DNA from: Halichoerus grypus
Lineage: Eukaryota; Chordata; Mammalia; Carnivora; Phocidae
Length of the DNA stretch: 64,000 nucleotides
Assembly: GCF_964656455.1 (NCBI RefSeq)
Contig: NC_135717.1
Location: forward strand, 992,001 to 1,056,000
Reading direction: 5' to 3'
In this document: piece by piece, positions 1 to 11,091 of the stretch
Layout: each line of letters begins with the position of its first letter
How positions within the stretch are numbered: the first letter of the stretch is position 1
The notes under the pieces: generated by a model
What the model was told of the DNA's origin: nothing
The model's input: the letters and a program-made list of their open reading frames with translations, nothing else
Database searches by the model: none
Made by a program: the position numbers and the translations under genes

Positions 1-885
1 AGGTCTCTTGTTCCTTTCAGTGGAGAAAGGGGGCTTAGAAACCAAAGTTTGGGTTCTAGGAGGACCTAGTGCTCCCCAGGAGGGTTGGGGCTCCAGGTCA
101 GTTTCACCCAGAGACAGCCGAGTGGATGCTGGCAGGACAGGGGCCTTGGACCCGTGGTGGGCGTGGGCCACGGCAGTCGCTTCCTGCCCACACTTGCAGC
201 CCCTGTTCCTGCTGTCCCCAGACGCGATTCACGAATGGCCCAGATGGTGTCCCAGAGGCAGGTGGAGATGCCCCTCACCCAGGCAGGCAGTCTGTCAGCA
301 CACACACCGAGCACAAGTCCAGGGCTCGGGCAGGCGGCCCAGGAGCGAGGGTGCCCGAGTGTGCACGTGGGCACGCAGGTCCATGGGCTCGCCTGGGATG
401 CGAGTGCGCAATGTGCATGTATGTGCATGCATGTGGGTGTTTCTGTATACTCGTGCAGGGAGCTGGAGGGTCTGGGGGTGTGTGGGGAGGTGCCTGGCAG
501 GCTGGGTGTGACATGCACACCCATGTGTGTGTGCATTCGTGTGCATGCAGCCCCAGGAAATTCCTGAGATGGGAGGTGTTCAGTTTCTTTCTGAGCACAC
601 GTGTGCTCACGTGCAGTGGTGTGGAATGGGGGAGGCAGTGGGCACTAGAGACCCTGGAGAGCCACTCTGTCCCAACCCCAGAAGACGCTGACCCCATGCC
701 CCAGCCCAGCTTGGGGGCAGTTGGGTCTCTGCCCCTCCTGACAGCCTGGGCTGGGGTTTGGCCCGGCCTCAGCATGGCCTTTGCTGGGGGTCGCCGGCCA
801 GTGTCAACCCAAGCCATCTTCCCGTGATTGCAGGGGCCCTGCCTGCTGGGCTCAGCCCCCCAGTATCTTGGCAGAGGGGAGCAGG
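1..885. other. GC-rich single-copy DNA with a degenerate TG/CA tract, no gene
   Basis: I see no exon or RNA gene here. The part from about 405 to 550 is enriched in alternating purine-pyrimidine words such as 'gtgcatgtatgtgcatgcat', a degenerate (TG)n microsatellite able to form Z-DNA-like steps. It opens frames on both strands but none has a recognisable domain. Confidence 0.6.
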
Positions 886-945
886 AGGAGGCTGAGAGGC
901 CCAGAGAGGTCGGTGGGCTTGTCCAAGGATGCACAGTGAGTAGCA
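886..945 (-). repeat. MIR-like SINE fragment
   Basis: The run 'gaggcccagagaggtcggtg' followed by a 'cacagtgag' word is the usual core of an ancient MIR element, read against its consensus direction. It is short and diverged, so the call rests on these words only. Confidence 0.45.
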
Positions 946-2690
946 TGCTGCCTTCCCAGGCCCCTGAGCGCCCTGGCATTCCCCCCTCCCACCCCACCAG
1001 CAGCGTGGTCCCTCTGTCCTCACCATGGGAAAGATATCTGCTCTGGGCTCATGAAGGACCGGCTGGGCGGCTGGGCCAGGTCTCCGAGCCTTGTTCTATT
1101 TCTGTAGATCAGGAACACGGTCCAGTCTCATACTCAGGGCTGGCCTGTGGGGTTGGGGGACCCTGGAATCAGGCGTGGGGGCTGGGAGGTTGCCTCCCTC
1201 TGGGCCTGAGCCTCAGGGAGCCTCTGCTCTGTTCCCTCAGCCCCGTGGAGGGGGGCATTGATCCTCGAGGCAGGGGGGCGTCCATGCAGGCAGGTGACGC
1301 GTCCCCCATCGACCAACCACACCGCCTGCTCTCTCCCTCCGAGCTCTACTAACAAGCAGATCTGATGGTGCCACCAGGCCTAATTGGCAGGACGGACACA
1401 TGCGTGCCTGTCTGGGAGCCCAGCCACGGTGCCCACCCTGGCTCGAGGAGCACTAGGACCCAGCGTCAGCATCCCACCCCTTGGGCTGCAGTCAGAGGCC
1501 AGGGGAGGGTAGTCAGCAGGGATGTCAGTGGGGAGAAGGGGTCTATGAGTGGGACACCCCACGGGAGTCTCCCGTCCCCCACCCCAACCTAAGGATGGCT
1601 CCCATGAGCTCAGAGGCACAGTTGGTGGGGGTCAGTAAGGACGGTGGTGGGGGGGACAGGGATGTGGTGAGGGGACTTGGGACCCTGGCACATGAGGGCG
1701 AAGGAGGACACAGGAGGTTGGGGGCAGCCCCAGAAGTGCCACAATTTGGGGCAATAGGGGCAGGTGCAGGAAGGTGACCACTTCCTTCATGGCCTTTGCT
1801 CTCCTGCCCATATGGGAGATGAGGTCCTGCCTGCTTCCCCTGGGGAGCTGTTGCGAACTCAGGCAAGTGAGAGATGGTAGACTAAAGTTGCTTGGTAGGT
1901 AGTGAGCTGCCCATCCCTGGGGGTGTGCAAGTGGGAGGTCTGAAAGAGGATTGCTGCTCTGTATGAGGCAAGAAGGCTCTTAGAGTAGGTGTGCTAGACC
2001 TCAGAAATGTCCGCTGGGGGTCTGCTCAGCCGAGCACAGTGCTCAGGTGGATGCAGGAAGCTGGGTCCTTGTCCCTGGACACCTCTCTTGAAAGGACGGT
2101 CTGCAAGTTGGAGGACCCAGCTGGGCTCCTTAGTCTGCAGCAGACTCATCGCCTGCTTGGCCCGGGGCTCTCCTCATCCCAATCCCAAACCCCGGAATTC
2201 AGCTGCCCCTCCCGGGAGGCCGGTCACCCCCCTCCCTGCACAGTGCTGGTTCTAATGACAGCCTGTTTCACAGGTGGGGACATTAATGCCCAGAGGACGG
2301 CAGGACTGACTGCTCCCAGGCCCCAGCCCAGCCCCCCTGCCCCCCCATCCCCACAGCCTGCCTGGTACTCTTCAGACGAGCCAGGAGCTCTTGCACAGAA
2401 GGAAGGGACTGTGAGACTGTGGGACTCTGAGGACTGTGCCCCGAGATGTGTGTGCCGGGGCCCGCCCTGCAGCCCTCACCCGTTCAAAGAGCTGACTGTT
2501 CCCAGCCCTGCCGGTTCTGCCAGCGGTGACGCCACATTGGGTCCTGGCCACCGGCTGGGGTGGAGCATTCGCGCCATGGAAACTGGCACATGCCAACCAT
2601 CCGTGGCTACTCCGGTCCCATGTTCTGGAGGAGAACACTGAGGCCCAGAGGGAAGCAGGGTGCCCGGGACCCCCAGCCCGGCCAGGGAGG
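946..2690. other. GC-rich unannotated stretch
   Basis: No coding, RNA or clear repeat structure was seen. A short MIR-like phrase ('actgaggcccagagggaag') sits at about 2638-2660. Open frames here lack domains and overlap on both strands, as expected from few stop codons in GC-rich DNA. Confidence 0.5.
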
Positions 2691-2764
2691 ACCCAGGGCG
2701 CTGGGCACGGAGCCTCTCGGCGCCCACCAGCCCAGACAGGTGTGCGGCCGCCCCAGCCACTCGC

Positions 2765-3115
2765 GGCCCACTGGCCGTAAATCAGGCCGCTAATCTTTCA
2801 CCATCCGCCGGCCTCTCGCGGGCGTGATGGATGGGCTCCCGGCCTCGCCGACTGCTGCGAAATCACTCAGCGGCCAGACAAGCCCTAAATCTGACGCACC
2901 GAGTGTTGAAAGGAGGGATGTCTGTTTTCATAACCTACCTCAGTTACAATAAATATTTAAAATGCGCATTAACATCCTCTTGCTGCACAATCAGCCTCTG
3001 TGGCCCCGGCCGCGCAGATTTAATTAGCTCCGGGCTTCCCCCGCCGGCCGCGCTCGCCCGTGGACGGAAGGCCCCTGTTTTCTTAAACTCCCGGCCGCCA
3101 TAAATACCGGCCCGC
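2765..3115. promoter_or_regulatory. Candidate conserved non-coding element (AT-rich island)
   Basis: An AT-rich core (about 2860-3030) with 'aataaatatttaaaatgcgc', 'tttaattagctc' and 'ccataaatacc' interrupts DNA rich in CpG. No MIR, L1, L2 or LTR pattern explains it. TAATTA and ATAAA words suit homeodomain or MEF2/FOX binding. Whether it is an enhancer is inference from composition and repeated occurrence of similar islands across the window. The flanks (2690-2860 and 3030-3120) are CpG-rich. Confidence 0.5.
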
Positions 3116-3465
3116 CTCAGCGCGACACAGAGCCTTTTGTCTGGCTCTGCTTCCCCGGCCCCCGTGCTGGGGCCGGGCGGGTCTCTGGGTACGGGGGTGT
3201 GCCCCGCGGATGCCCGTGAGTAAGGGGCACGTCCCGGGGTGTCCTGGCTGCCCGGCCTGCAGCCCGGCCTCCGCCCGAGGGAAACCCAGAGAGGAAGGCA
3301 GAGCCGGCACCCCCTCTCCCGGGAGGCCGCACCCCACGTTGGCAGGTAGCCAGCGAGAGGCCCTTCCTTCCAGCCTGGACCCTCGCACGCCCCACGCCCC
3401 GCGCCGGGCCCTACGCCAAGCCCTCCAGCCTCGGCTCACCAACGTGCAAAGACCCCCGAGGCAGG
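3116..3465. other. CpG-rich flank, no gene
   Basis: GC-rich DNA with moderate CpG density continues from the preceding island. Open frames on both strands lack recognisable domains. I see nothing else. Confidence 0.4.
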
Positions 3466-3469
3466 GGCG

Positions 3470-3530
3470 GTGTGGCCCCCGTTTTAGAGGTGAGGAAGGA
3501 GGCTCAGAGTGCCCAAGCTGTTGGAGGCCC
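3470..3530 (-). repeat. MIR-like fragment
   Basis: The phrase 'gttttagaggtgaggaagga' followed by 'ggctcagagtgcccaagct' matches the well-known MIR segment describing 'tttacagatgaggaaactgaggc'. Confidence 0.55.
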
Positions 3531-3671
3531 CCGCTGGGCGGGCCCCCCGCTCCTCCATGTGCTCTCACTCCGGCCTGCCTTCATTTGTTCGTCCACACGC
3601 TGCTTTCACACAGGCACCGGCTTTCCCTCCCTCCCTGTCTTGTTTGCTGTGTCTGTTTACTTACGGGTCTG

Positions 3672-3686
3672 GCACCAGAGGGCAGC
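3672..3686 (+). promoter_or_regulatory. Candidate CTCF site
   Basis: The bases 'gcaccagagggcag' differ from the CTCF core CCACCAGAGGGCAG at one position. The site lies in non-repeat DNA. Occupancy cannot be judged from sequence. Confidence 0.35.
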
Positions 3687-3689
3687 TCC

Positions 3690-4214
3690 TTGCTGGGCCC
3701 CAGCACCCTCTGTGGCAGCTCACAGAGGCACCTGGGCAGTTTGCCTGGCCGCACAAAGGCCCAGAGGCAGGAGAGCTGGAGGAGAAGGGTCCGGGGGCTG
3801 GGGCCCTGGCTGTGGTTCTGGAGGCCCCGAACGCCAGGTTGAGATGGCCAGCACTGCCGCGCAGGGGTGGGCAGGAGATGGGATGGGGTCAGGGTGGGAT
3901 GGAGGAAAGCCTGGAGTTCTCCCTGGAGGAGGCGGCTGTAGTGAGTCTGCTCAGCCGGCCCTCTGTTCCTTGGCTCCTCGGGAGGCCTCCCCACGGTCCA
4001 TGCCCGCCAGCCTCTAGGAGATGTAGAACTGGTTGAGTCTCCCAAGCTCGATGTGAGGCTACCAGAGGGCCAGCATGCGTGCTGGGCAGCCGGGTGAGGA
4101 GGTCTGAAACTAAGTGACGGAGACAGGAGAGACTGGCTGCAGACCCCGGGCTGACCGTGACATCAAGGCTGGGGTCAGAGCTCCTGGCATGCCCGGGGAA
4201 GGGGTCAGGGCCCG
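3690..4214. other. GC-rich stretch, nothing recognised
   Basis: No gene or repeat was identified. The overlapping open frames on both strands have no domain signal. Confidence 0.4.
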
Positions 4215-4295
4215 TGTCCCTCAGCCTGATGTGTGGGGAAACTGAGGCGCAGGGAGGACCGGCCCTGGCTCAAGGGTGTGCAGTGCAGTGGAGCT
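4215..4295 (-). repeat. MIR-like fragment
   Basis: The string 'ggggaaactgaggcgcaggg' followed by a 'gctcaagggtgtgcag' word is the standard MIR core. Confidence 0.55.
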
Positions 4296-4297
4296 AC

Positions 4298-4595
4298 TGG
4301 GGATTGAACTGTGCCCCCCCCAAAGGTACGTCCGAGTCCTAGCCCTGGTCCCCGTGAATGTGAGCTTACTCGGAAGCAGGGACTCTGCGGGTGTGATGGT
4401 TAAGGGGAACTCACGCTGGAGTGGGGTGGTGTCCTCACAGAAGAGGGGAGTGTGGGAGGCAGGAGGGACCCTCTCCTGGAGCCCTCAGAGGGAGCGCAGC
4501 CCTGACCCCTGAGCTCAGGCTCCTGGCCCCGGGACGGGGAGATGATCAAGTGTGCTTGTTTGAAGCGCCCGGCCTGGCGCTCTGTTCCGGCCCCT
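4298..4595 (+). mobile_element. MaLR-type LTR remnant (ERVL-MaLR class)
   Basis: The left part ('gattgaactgtgcccccc', then a 'ccgagtcctagccctggt' block and 'gtgatggttaagg') follows the familiar MaLR LTR order of 'gaattgtgtccccc', 'gtcctaacccc' and 'gtaattagttaag'. The right part ends in a degraded form of 'tgagatgataaatttgtgttg' and 'gtttgtggcactttgttac'. It is a solo LTR with no internal region. The exact subfamily is unresolved. Confidence 0.55.
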
Positions 4596-4599
4596 GGGA

Positions 4600-5984
4600 T
4601 GCTCGTCCCAGCCTGCCTGTCCTCGGCATCTCTGGGCTTGGTGAGAGGACCGCACTCTCTGGAGGGGCTCAGCGCAGCTTCCAGGGGCTTCCTGGGCTGT
4701 AAATCCAGGTGAGGGGGGCTATGAGATTGGGGAACACATCCCCCCACCTGCCCAACCTTTCCAGGTGGCATTGGGATCCAGGTAGGGACGGCATTCCGAG
4801 TCCTTCCTGCATCCTGCAAGGCCTGGGATGTGGGCCCAGGAGGGAGTCAGACAGGGTGGGGTGGGAATGCGATCGTTGGAGAGGAGTCAGGGCGGGGCTC
4901 CCGGGAGCAGAATGTACACCCATCTTCTTCTCCATACCCTCCCTCCGGGCCTGGGTGGGGCTGTGGGGGTCGCCGAGCTGCCCCCAGGGTAGACTGCTCC
5001 AAACCTCCCCCACCCTGTCCTGTACAGTCCTGCAGGAAGGGGGGTGTGCGCGTGTGCCCCTGAGCACGCGTGTGTGCCATAGGCCGGCTCAGAGGCTCTG
5101 TTAGTCTGTGATATCCTCAGTGAGTGCCAGGTGTGACCCCTGGCCTCGGGGGCGCCCCCTGTTCTTTCCTCTGTGTGCACCACTCTCTGAACAGCTCCCA
5201 ATGTCCAGCGTGGGCTGAGCTGGGTGCTACAGGGCCTTCCCCGTGGGGCACGCGTACCGGTGGGGACACAGGCCCCGGCCAAATGAACAAGGTGCGCCCT
5301 GAGCAGAGCCACGAGCAGAAGGGCTCTGTCTGGAGGTGGATGCGTGTGCATGCGTGTGCATGCGTGTGCGTGTGCAGATGTGCGTGGGTGCAGCCTGGTG
5401 GGCTCCGGGCCTCGGGCACAAGCAGGCCCTCAGAGAGCCGGCCTTGGGAGCACACAGCCTCCGCTGCCTGAAGCTGTCGCGAACCAGCCCAGATCCGAGG
5501 GGAGCCGACAGACACCCCTCCACGGCAGGGATAGCAAAACAACTGGGGGGCCATGTCTGCAGCCCCCATACCTGACACAGTGAGCTTTTCCAGAAAAATC
5601 ACTCTGGCTGGGAGGCCTGTTGGCTGTGCTCCGAGCACAGGGGAGAGCCTTTGCCAGAGCGGCAACCCGTGGCCGGCGGAAGAGAGAGGCGTCCTGCCGG
5701 CAGCGGCCAGGGCCAGGGGGCAGACCAGGACCCCCGAGGTCAGCAAGCGGAGGGCCTCGGAGCCAGGACAGGCAGAGGGCTCCCTGGAGCGGGACGCAGA
5801 GAGCTGAGCCAGACCCCGCCCCAGGGAGATGAGGACAGACCCCTTGGCCCGCCGGGACGCCAGTCCTGCTGCTGGTCTCAGCACCGGCCAGCCTGCCCAC
5901 AGGGCAGCTGAGACCCGGGGGGGGCGCGTGGGGCTCCCCCAGCCAGGGCTCCGTAGGTGCCCGAGCCAGAGCCGGCTCCCGCCC
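4600..5984. other. GC-rich stretch with a TGCG repeat
   Basis: At 5338-5395 there is a short degenerate (TGCG/TGTGCA)n microsatellite ('gtgcatgcgtgtgcatgcgt'). The rest has no recognisable gene or repeat. Near 5125-5165 'ggcgccccctgtt' is a weak CTCF-like word on the minus strand. Confidence 0.4.
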
Positions 5985-6185
5985 GCTCGCGCCTGTTTAT
6001 GAAGCGAAGGGTAAGTGTTTAATTAGCCGCCTAATTGCCTGGGTAATTGGGAGGCGTACTCAGCTCTCCAAGTAATCAGTCGGAACAGGCCTCGAAAATA
6101 TCTGGCCCAATATTCATTAGTGTGGTTCAATCGTTAAACAGTTACCGTGTTTGGTTCATGACGAGGCCCAGCAAGCAGCTGCGTG
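5985..6185. promoter_or_regulatory. Candidate conserved non-coding element with phased TAATT cores
   Basis: Three TAATT homeodomain cores start at 6020, 6032 and 6044, so they are exactly 12 bp apart. Further words are 'aagtaatcagtc', 'gcccaatattcattag' and 'tcaatcgttaaacagttac'. The DNA on both sides is above 65 percent GC by eye and no repeat family fits. This looks like a homeodomain-responsive enhancer core, by inference. Confidence 0.55.
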
Positions 6186-6780
6186 CCCTGCAGCCGCCCA
6201 CCAGCCCGGGCTGGGCCGGCCGCCCCATGCAGACAGACAGACAGCCCTGCTGGGGCACAGACGGTGGGTGGTGGGAGGGGCCTGTCCCTCGGGGCCTCTG
6301 CCCACCCCTCCTGCCCCTGGCTGCCCTGTGTCTCCCTGGAGCCAGAGGAGGTCCTTCGGTCAGCCGGGGCCACCCTCCTCTTGCCCTTCCTCACCCCCAG
6401 GGAGCCTGGCAGCTGGGATTCCAGGGGGAGGGGACAGGCCCAAAGGGCTCAGGGCACAGGGTCAACCGTGGGGCTGAGTCCCTGGCAGTGGCGGGGGTGA
6501 GACTGGGCTCCGCAAGGGGAGGTTCGTGAATGTGCCCATTTTACAGGCAGGGAAACCAAGGCCAGAAGGGCAAAGCAGCCTGGAGTGGTGGCAGTCCCCT
6601 CCCTCGACAGCTCCTGGGGCCCTCAGGAGGAGGGCCCAGCCCACCCACTCCCCTTCCCGCAGCCTGGCCCACCGTCAGGAGGTCGGCCATCAGCGGAGGA
6701 AGCCAGGGTCAGGAGGGCCAGCTGGAGCCACAGCCCCTCACCTGATGTCTGCTGCTGAGGCCCACCTCTGCCCCAAATAC
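6186..6780. other. GC-rich stretch containing one MIR fragment
   Basis: The phrase 'cattttacaggcagggaaac' at about 6537-6590 is a MIR core. The remainder has no recognisable content. Confidence 0.45.
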
Positions 6781-6784
6781 GGTT

Positions 6785-6960
6785 CACTTGCTCACTCACT
6801 CACTCATGTCCTCTGCAACCGATCCTCAGGTGCCCTCCCCACGCCAGGCTCTGTGCTGGGGGCAGCGAGCAAACTCACCTGACTCCTGCCCCCCTGGACT
6901 TCTTCAGGGCACGCCAGGCGATGGGGGACGTGCTGTGAGGGTCTTTACGGAGGAAACGGA
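6785..6960. repeat. L2/MIR-like fragment
   Basis: The words 'ttgctcactcactcactcat' and 'acgccaggctctgtgctggg' resemble the end regions of L2/MIR elements ('gtgccaggcactgtgctggg'). The fragment is diverged. Confidence 0.35.
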
Positions 6961-6994
6961 ACCAAGGGCACAGAGAGGGCGTCCCCATGCTTGA

Positions 6995-7290
6995 GCCAGG
7001 ACCTGGAGGAGGGGGCAGGGAAAAGCATTCCCAATGAGTGGAACAGCCAGTGCAAAGTCCCTGAGGCAGGAGAGAAGGCAGCAGAACTTCCTTGGAACTG
7101 TGGCGAGTGGGAGGGCAGAGGGGTGGGGGCCCCGCACGGACGGCGCTGCAGCACAGGCAGTGGGCTTCATCCAAAGAGCTGTGGGAGCCACGGAGGAGGC
7201 TTATGGGGGACATGAGTGACACTGTGTGGTCGACCTTTTGTAAGGGGCTTGGGTAGGGGCGGAGGGGAAACCATGTGCAGGTGTCCAGGT
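6995..7290 (-). mobile_element. L2 (LINE2) fragment
   Basis: 'ggcagggaaaagcattccca', then 'gtgcaaagtccctgaggcag' and 'gtgggcttcatccaaagagc', follow the complement of the L2 3' region, where they read as 'gcctttgcactt' and 'ggaatgctc'. It is an ancient dead fragment. Confidence 0.55.
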
Positions 7291-7779
7291 GAGAGGCAGG
7301 GGTGCTATGGACTGAGGGGGGCTGCCATGCACCCCTCCACGCCCAGGCTCCACCCTTCCCTGCCTGCTCTGGGCCCCAGCAGGGATGCTGGTTTCACCCC
7401 TGGCTCTTGCTCTCTGGTTTGGAGTGGGAAACCAGAGAGGGAAGGGGTGTGTTTCCTCAGCTAGGCCTGCTCTCCCTCTGAAGGCCACAGCCCTCCCCCC
7501 TGCTCCAGGCCCAGGCAGCCTGCCTCCCTTGCCAGCCCCAGCAAGGCTCCTGAGTGCTTCACTCTGCCCAGTCGTACCCACACCTTGGAGAACAGACCTC
7601 TTATTAGTCTCCTTCCCCAGTGTCGTGCCGGCCCTTGGTGACAGCATACATTCACCAGCCTTGCCACGCCTGAATCTGCCATGATCATGACGATTTGAGG
7701 CTCACACACTGAAAGCTCCTTGCCCTTGAAGCACAAACAGGGTGACCACACTTATGGTGGGGAGCGCTGAGTAATGCAT
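7291..7779. other. No feature recognised
   Basis: GC-rich DNA becoming AT-richer after 7590. No exon, RNA or confident repeat is visible. Confidence 0.35.
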
Positions 7780-7868
7780 GGAATTGCCAAATCAGTATGT
7801 CAGGAGACTGAAATCAGTATAGCACTGCATGTCGATTATCCTTCAAAACAAAAGTACAATGAGGTCAC
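7780..7868 (-). repeat. Probable L1-type 3' end fragment
   Basis: The block 'gccaaatcagtatgtcagga' to 'gtcgattatccttcaaaac' resembles the common mammalian repeat tail that reads 'caaatcactatgttgtacac' and 'gtcaactatacttcaat'. The strand is not certain. Confidence 0.35.
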
Positions 7869-7879
7869 CTTGTAGAGGG

Positions 7880-8070
7880 TGTGCAGGAGGAGCTGGACCC
7901 GGAATGGGGAACCTGGGCTCGGATCCCAGCCCCACTGCATGACTGTGGGCAAGCAACCCACCCTCTCTGAGCCTCGATGGCTCGTCTGGAGAACAGGGTG
8001 GGGGTGGGGGGGAGTATGACCACTGATGGGACTGTTGTGGGGAACGCAAACCGAGGCACTGAATAACTGG
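7880..8070 (+). repeat. MIR element
   Basis: The order 'tcggatcccagccccactgc', 'tgactgtgggcaagcaaccc' and 'tctctgagcctcgatgg' is the classical MIR consensus order (unspecified lesion, then 'tgtgaccttgggcaagt', then 'ctctgagcctcagttt'). Confidence 0.7.
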
Positions 8071-8149
8071 GAGGAGTTACCTTGGGGAACAGCGCTGTGA
8101 CCGGCCCGGCGCTGGTCACAAATATTCCCTCCTTGGGTTCGATCCCCCA

Positions 8150-10735
8150 ACCGCCATTTCTTTTTATTGGAGGTAAAATTTATGTAACAAAATGAACCGC
8201 TCATCGTTTTAGAGTGAACAATTCAGTGGCCTTGAGTCTGTTTACACTGTTGTGTGCCCACCACCAGGGAGACCCCATGCCCATCGGCAGTCACCCCCCA
8301 GCCTCTCCCCCAGCCCCCCACAGCCCCCAGTCTTCATTCTGTGTCAGTCTGCCCACTCCGGATGTCTCACATAAATGGAATCACAGCATACGTGGTCTTC
8401 CATGTCACTGAGATCACGTCCTCGAGCTCCACCCCAAGGTGGGGCTCCATGCGGTTCCACTGTGTGGACATCAACCATCTTTTGAAGCAGGGATTTTCAT
8501 GTTCGTTTTGCAAACACAGAAGATGGGCATCAGAAAGGCTTCTCTTGTCTTCTGAGCTCACGGGGTCCGGACATGAGATACTTGAAGTGGTGCGGTGGGG
8601 AGGAAGGAAGGGTCTAGACTTGCTCTCCCTCAGTTCTTCCCCTCCAGATCCTATCTTTACTTAACACTGAGATATTTTGTTCATCATAGCTTTTTCCATG
8701 CGTTTTTATTGATTTTTTAATTTAAAAAATTTAAATTTGAAAATTTTAATTGAACTTTCAGTTTAGAGGTAATCGTAGGTTGACGTGCAGTTTCGGAAAA
8801 TGGTACGGTGTGCCCTACACCCGGTTTTCCTTGCTGGTGGCATCTGGCCGTGGCTCTAATGCGGGACTCTGGCACTGATACCCTCTCCTGGACGGTTTTT
8901 ACAGAAGAACCTGATGATCACGATCATATAATTCCTTCCATTTCTCCCTCGTGGCGTTCAGACTATTGTCACACACTGTTCTTAGACACGCGGTGTGAAG
9001 TCCACAAGGCGTGGTTATTTTTATTTGAGCAGTCGATAATCATTTATTAGATGTCGCTGGTAATGGAAAGATCACCTGTTTCTCCACACGGCTGCTGGTC
9101 CTAGCGCTTGTCATTCCCGTGTGGATTCACACTTGTCTGCTATTCTCCTTCTGCCAGAAGGACGGAAGGACGTCCTTCTGCACCTCTCGCGCTGCAGGCC
9201 TGCCCGTGGCGAATTCTCTCCACTCCTGTCTGAAAACACCTCTATTTTACCTTCAGTTTTGGAAGATACCTCTGCTGGGTATAGAATTCCAGCTCGGCAC
9301 CTCGGCCACCTTGCTTTGCGGTTCCCGGGAGAAGTCTGCTGACGCTCTGGTCTTTATTCCCCTGAGACGCATGGTTCTTCTCTGGCCGCCCTGGGGTCAT
9401 CTCTGTCGCAGCTTTTGAGCAGTTTGAACGTGACATGCCTTGTAGTCTTCCTCATGCTTCTTACACTTGGGGTATGTTGAGCTTTTATCTATGCACTCAT
9501 AGTTTTCCCCCGTTTTGGTAAATTTTTAGCCAAAGTTCTTCAAACAGCTTTTCTGTGCTTTCTCTCTTCCTTTGGGGCTCCAATTACACAAGAATCGGGC
9601 TCTGTCTCAGAGACAACCACCTTTCTCATTAAAAAAAAAAAAGCTTTGTGTCTCATTCTGGGTAGTTTCCATGACTGTGCCTTCAAGTTCACTAATCTTT
9701 TTCTCTATCATGTCTAATCTGTTAATAATATCATCTGGCGAGCTTTTCATCCGAGATGTCATAGTTTTCAAGACTCGAAGTTCCGTTTGGGTCTCGTCTG
9801 CTTGTTTTGTAGCTTCCATGTCTGCTTAACTTTTCAAATACATGGAATAGAGTTATAATTGATTTAATGTCCTTGTCTGTTCCTTCCAGCGTCTGGGTCA
9901 GTTCTGGGCTGGTGTGAATTAATTGAGTATTATCCTCACAGTGGGTCATATTTTTCTGCTTCTTTTCATGCCTGATAATTTGACTGGATGCCAGACATTG
10001 TGAATTTTGCCTTTTTGACTGCAGAATATTTTTGTATTTCTGTAAATATACTTGCCCTGTGTTTTGGGATGCAGTGAAGTCAGGGGGCAACAGCCTTGCT
10101 GACCTTGTTGACTGCGCCCCTGGGGCTGTTCCCAGTCTATGCTACCGATTCCCCATTACTGAGGCAAGACCTTCCTCAGTATTCTTTCCAAGGCCCCGAG
10201 AATGATGAGATTTTCTATCATGAGTCTGGCTGCTAGGAAGAGACATTTTCCCAGCCCTGTGTGAGCACCAGCATCATTCTCTTATCCTTTCGGATGGTTT
10301 TTTCCAGGTCTTGGATAATTTCCTCATCTGCATGCGTTAATCAGCACTCTCCTGAATGCTCAAGAGGGACCCTCCGCAGATCTCCGGAGTGCCCACTCTC
10401 TCTGTGGAGGTCTCTTCTTTCTGGTACACTGTCCTACAAATTCCACCTCAGTCCCCTCAGACTGAGCTCTGTCTCTTCAACTCTGTGCCAGGCCACAACT
10501 GGGTTCTCCCTTTCTGCCTCATGGTCTGGAAATTCTCTCAATGGCAGGGATCCCCTTGTTTCTCCCCCATCTCTCAGAAATCTCTGTCCTTTGTTGCCCA
10601 ATGCCCAATGTCTTGACAGTCATTGCTTCTCATACTTTGTTTTTTTTTTTTAAATAATTGTTTCAGATGGGAACATAAATCTAGTCCCTGTTACTGTATC
10701 TTGGATGAGAGTGGAAATCCTCAGACAATTTTCAA
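8150..10735 (-). mobile_element. Half-L1 (HAL1-like or L1M) on the minus strand, dead
   Basis: At 8155-8530 the complement of an L1M 3' UTR is visible ('gaacaattcagtggcctt', 'atgtctcacataaatgga'). Then, without ORF2, the segment 8690-10735 matches the 5' UTR and ORF1 part in the same orientation. On the minus strand 9607-9819 reads as a coiled-coil ORF1-like peptide, including 'INRLDMIEKKISELEGTVME'. 9731-10090 continues upstream with frameshifts. The element ends at 'ttgtttcagatgggaacata', close to 10735. ORF1 plus 3' UTR without ORF2 is the layout of HAL1 elements; an L1M with an internal deletion is the alternative. No intact frame remains. Confidence 0.65.
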
Positions 10736-10739
10736 AAGC

Positions 10740-11090
10740 TAAGGGTAGAATAACCATTGCAGAAAAATCAGAGCCCAGACACAAATCCTGGTGATGATGG
10801 TTGAGCCCTGGATCAAGCCATGCCTGAAGCCAGACCCTATCCCAGACAGTTCAACTCTAGGAGGCAACAAATTCTCTCTTCTGTTTAATCCAACTGGGCT
10901 GGGCTTTCTGCCCCCTTGCTCCTGCCGGCTCCCTATCTGGCCATTGCTGTACAAGGTGGCTCCCTGAAGGTGAGAGATGCTCCAGGAGAGAGTGAGAGGT
11001 GAGTGCAAGACCAGCCTGGCTGGGACAGATATGGGGTTGCTGAGTGAGTTTTATGCTTCTGAAAACCCACCCTGACAAGGTGAGGAGAGT
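10740..11090 (+). repeat. Unassigned ancient interspersed repeat
   Basis: The phrase 'cctggatcaagccatgcctg' followed by 'aagccagaccctatcc' recurs in altered form at 36908-36932 ('ctggatcaagctgtgcctga'). That indicates an interspersed repeat, probably an LTR or DNA transposon end. I cannot name the family. Confidence 0.4.
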
Positions 11091-11091
11091 G

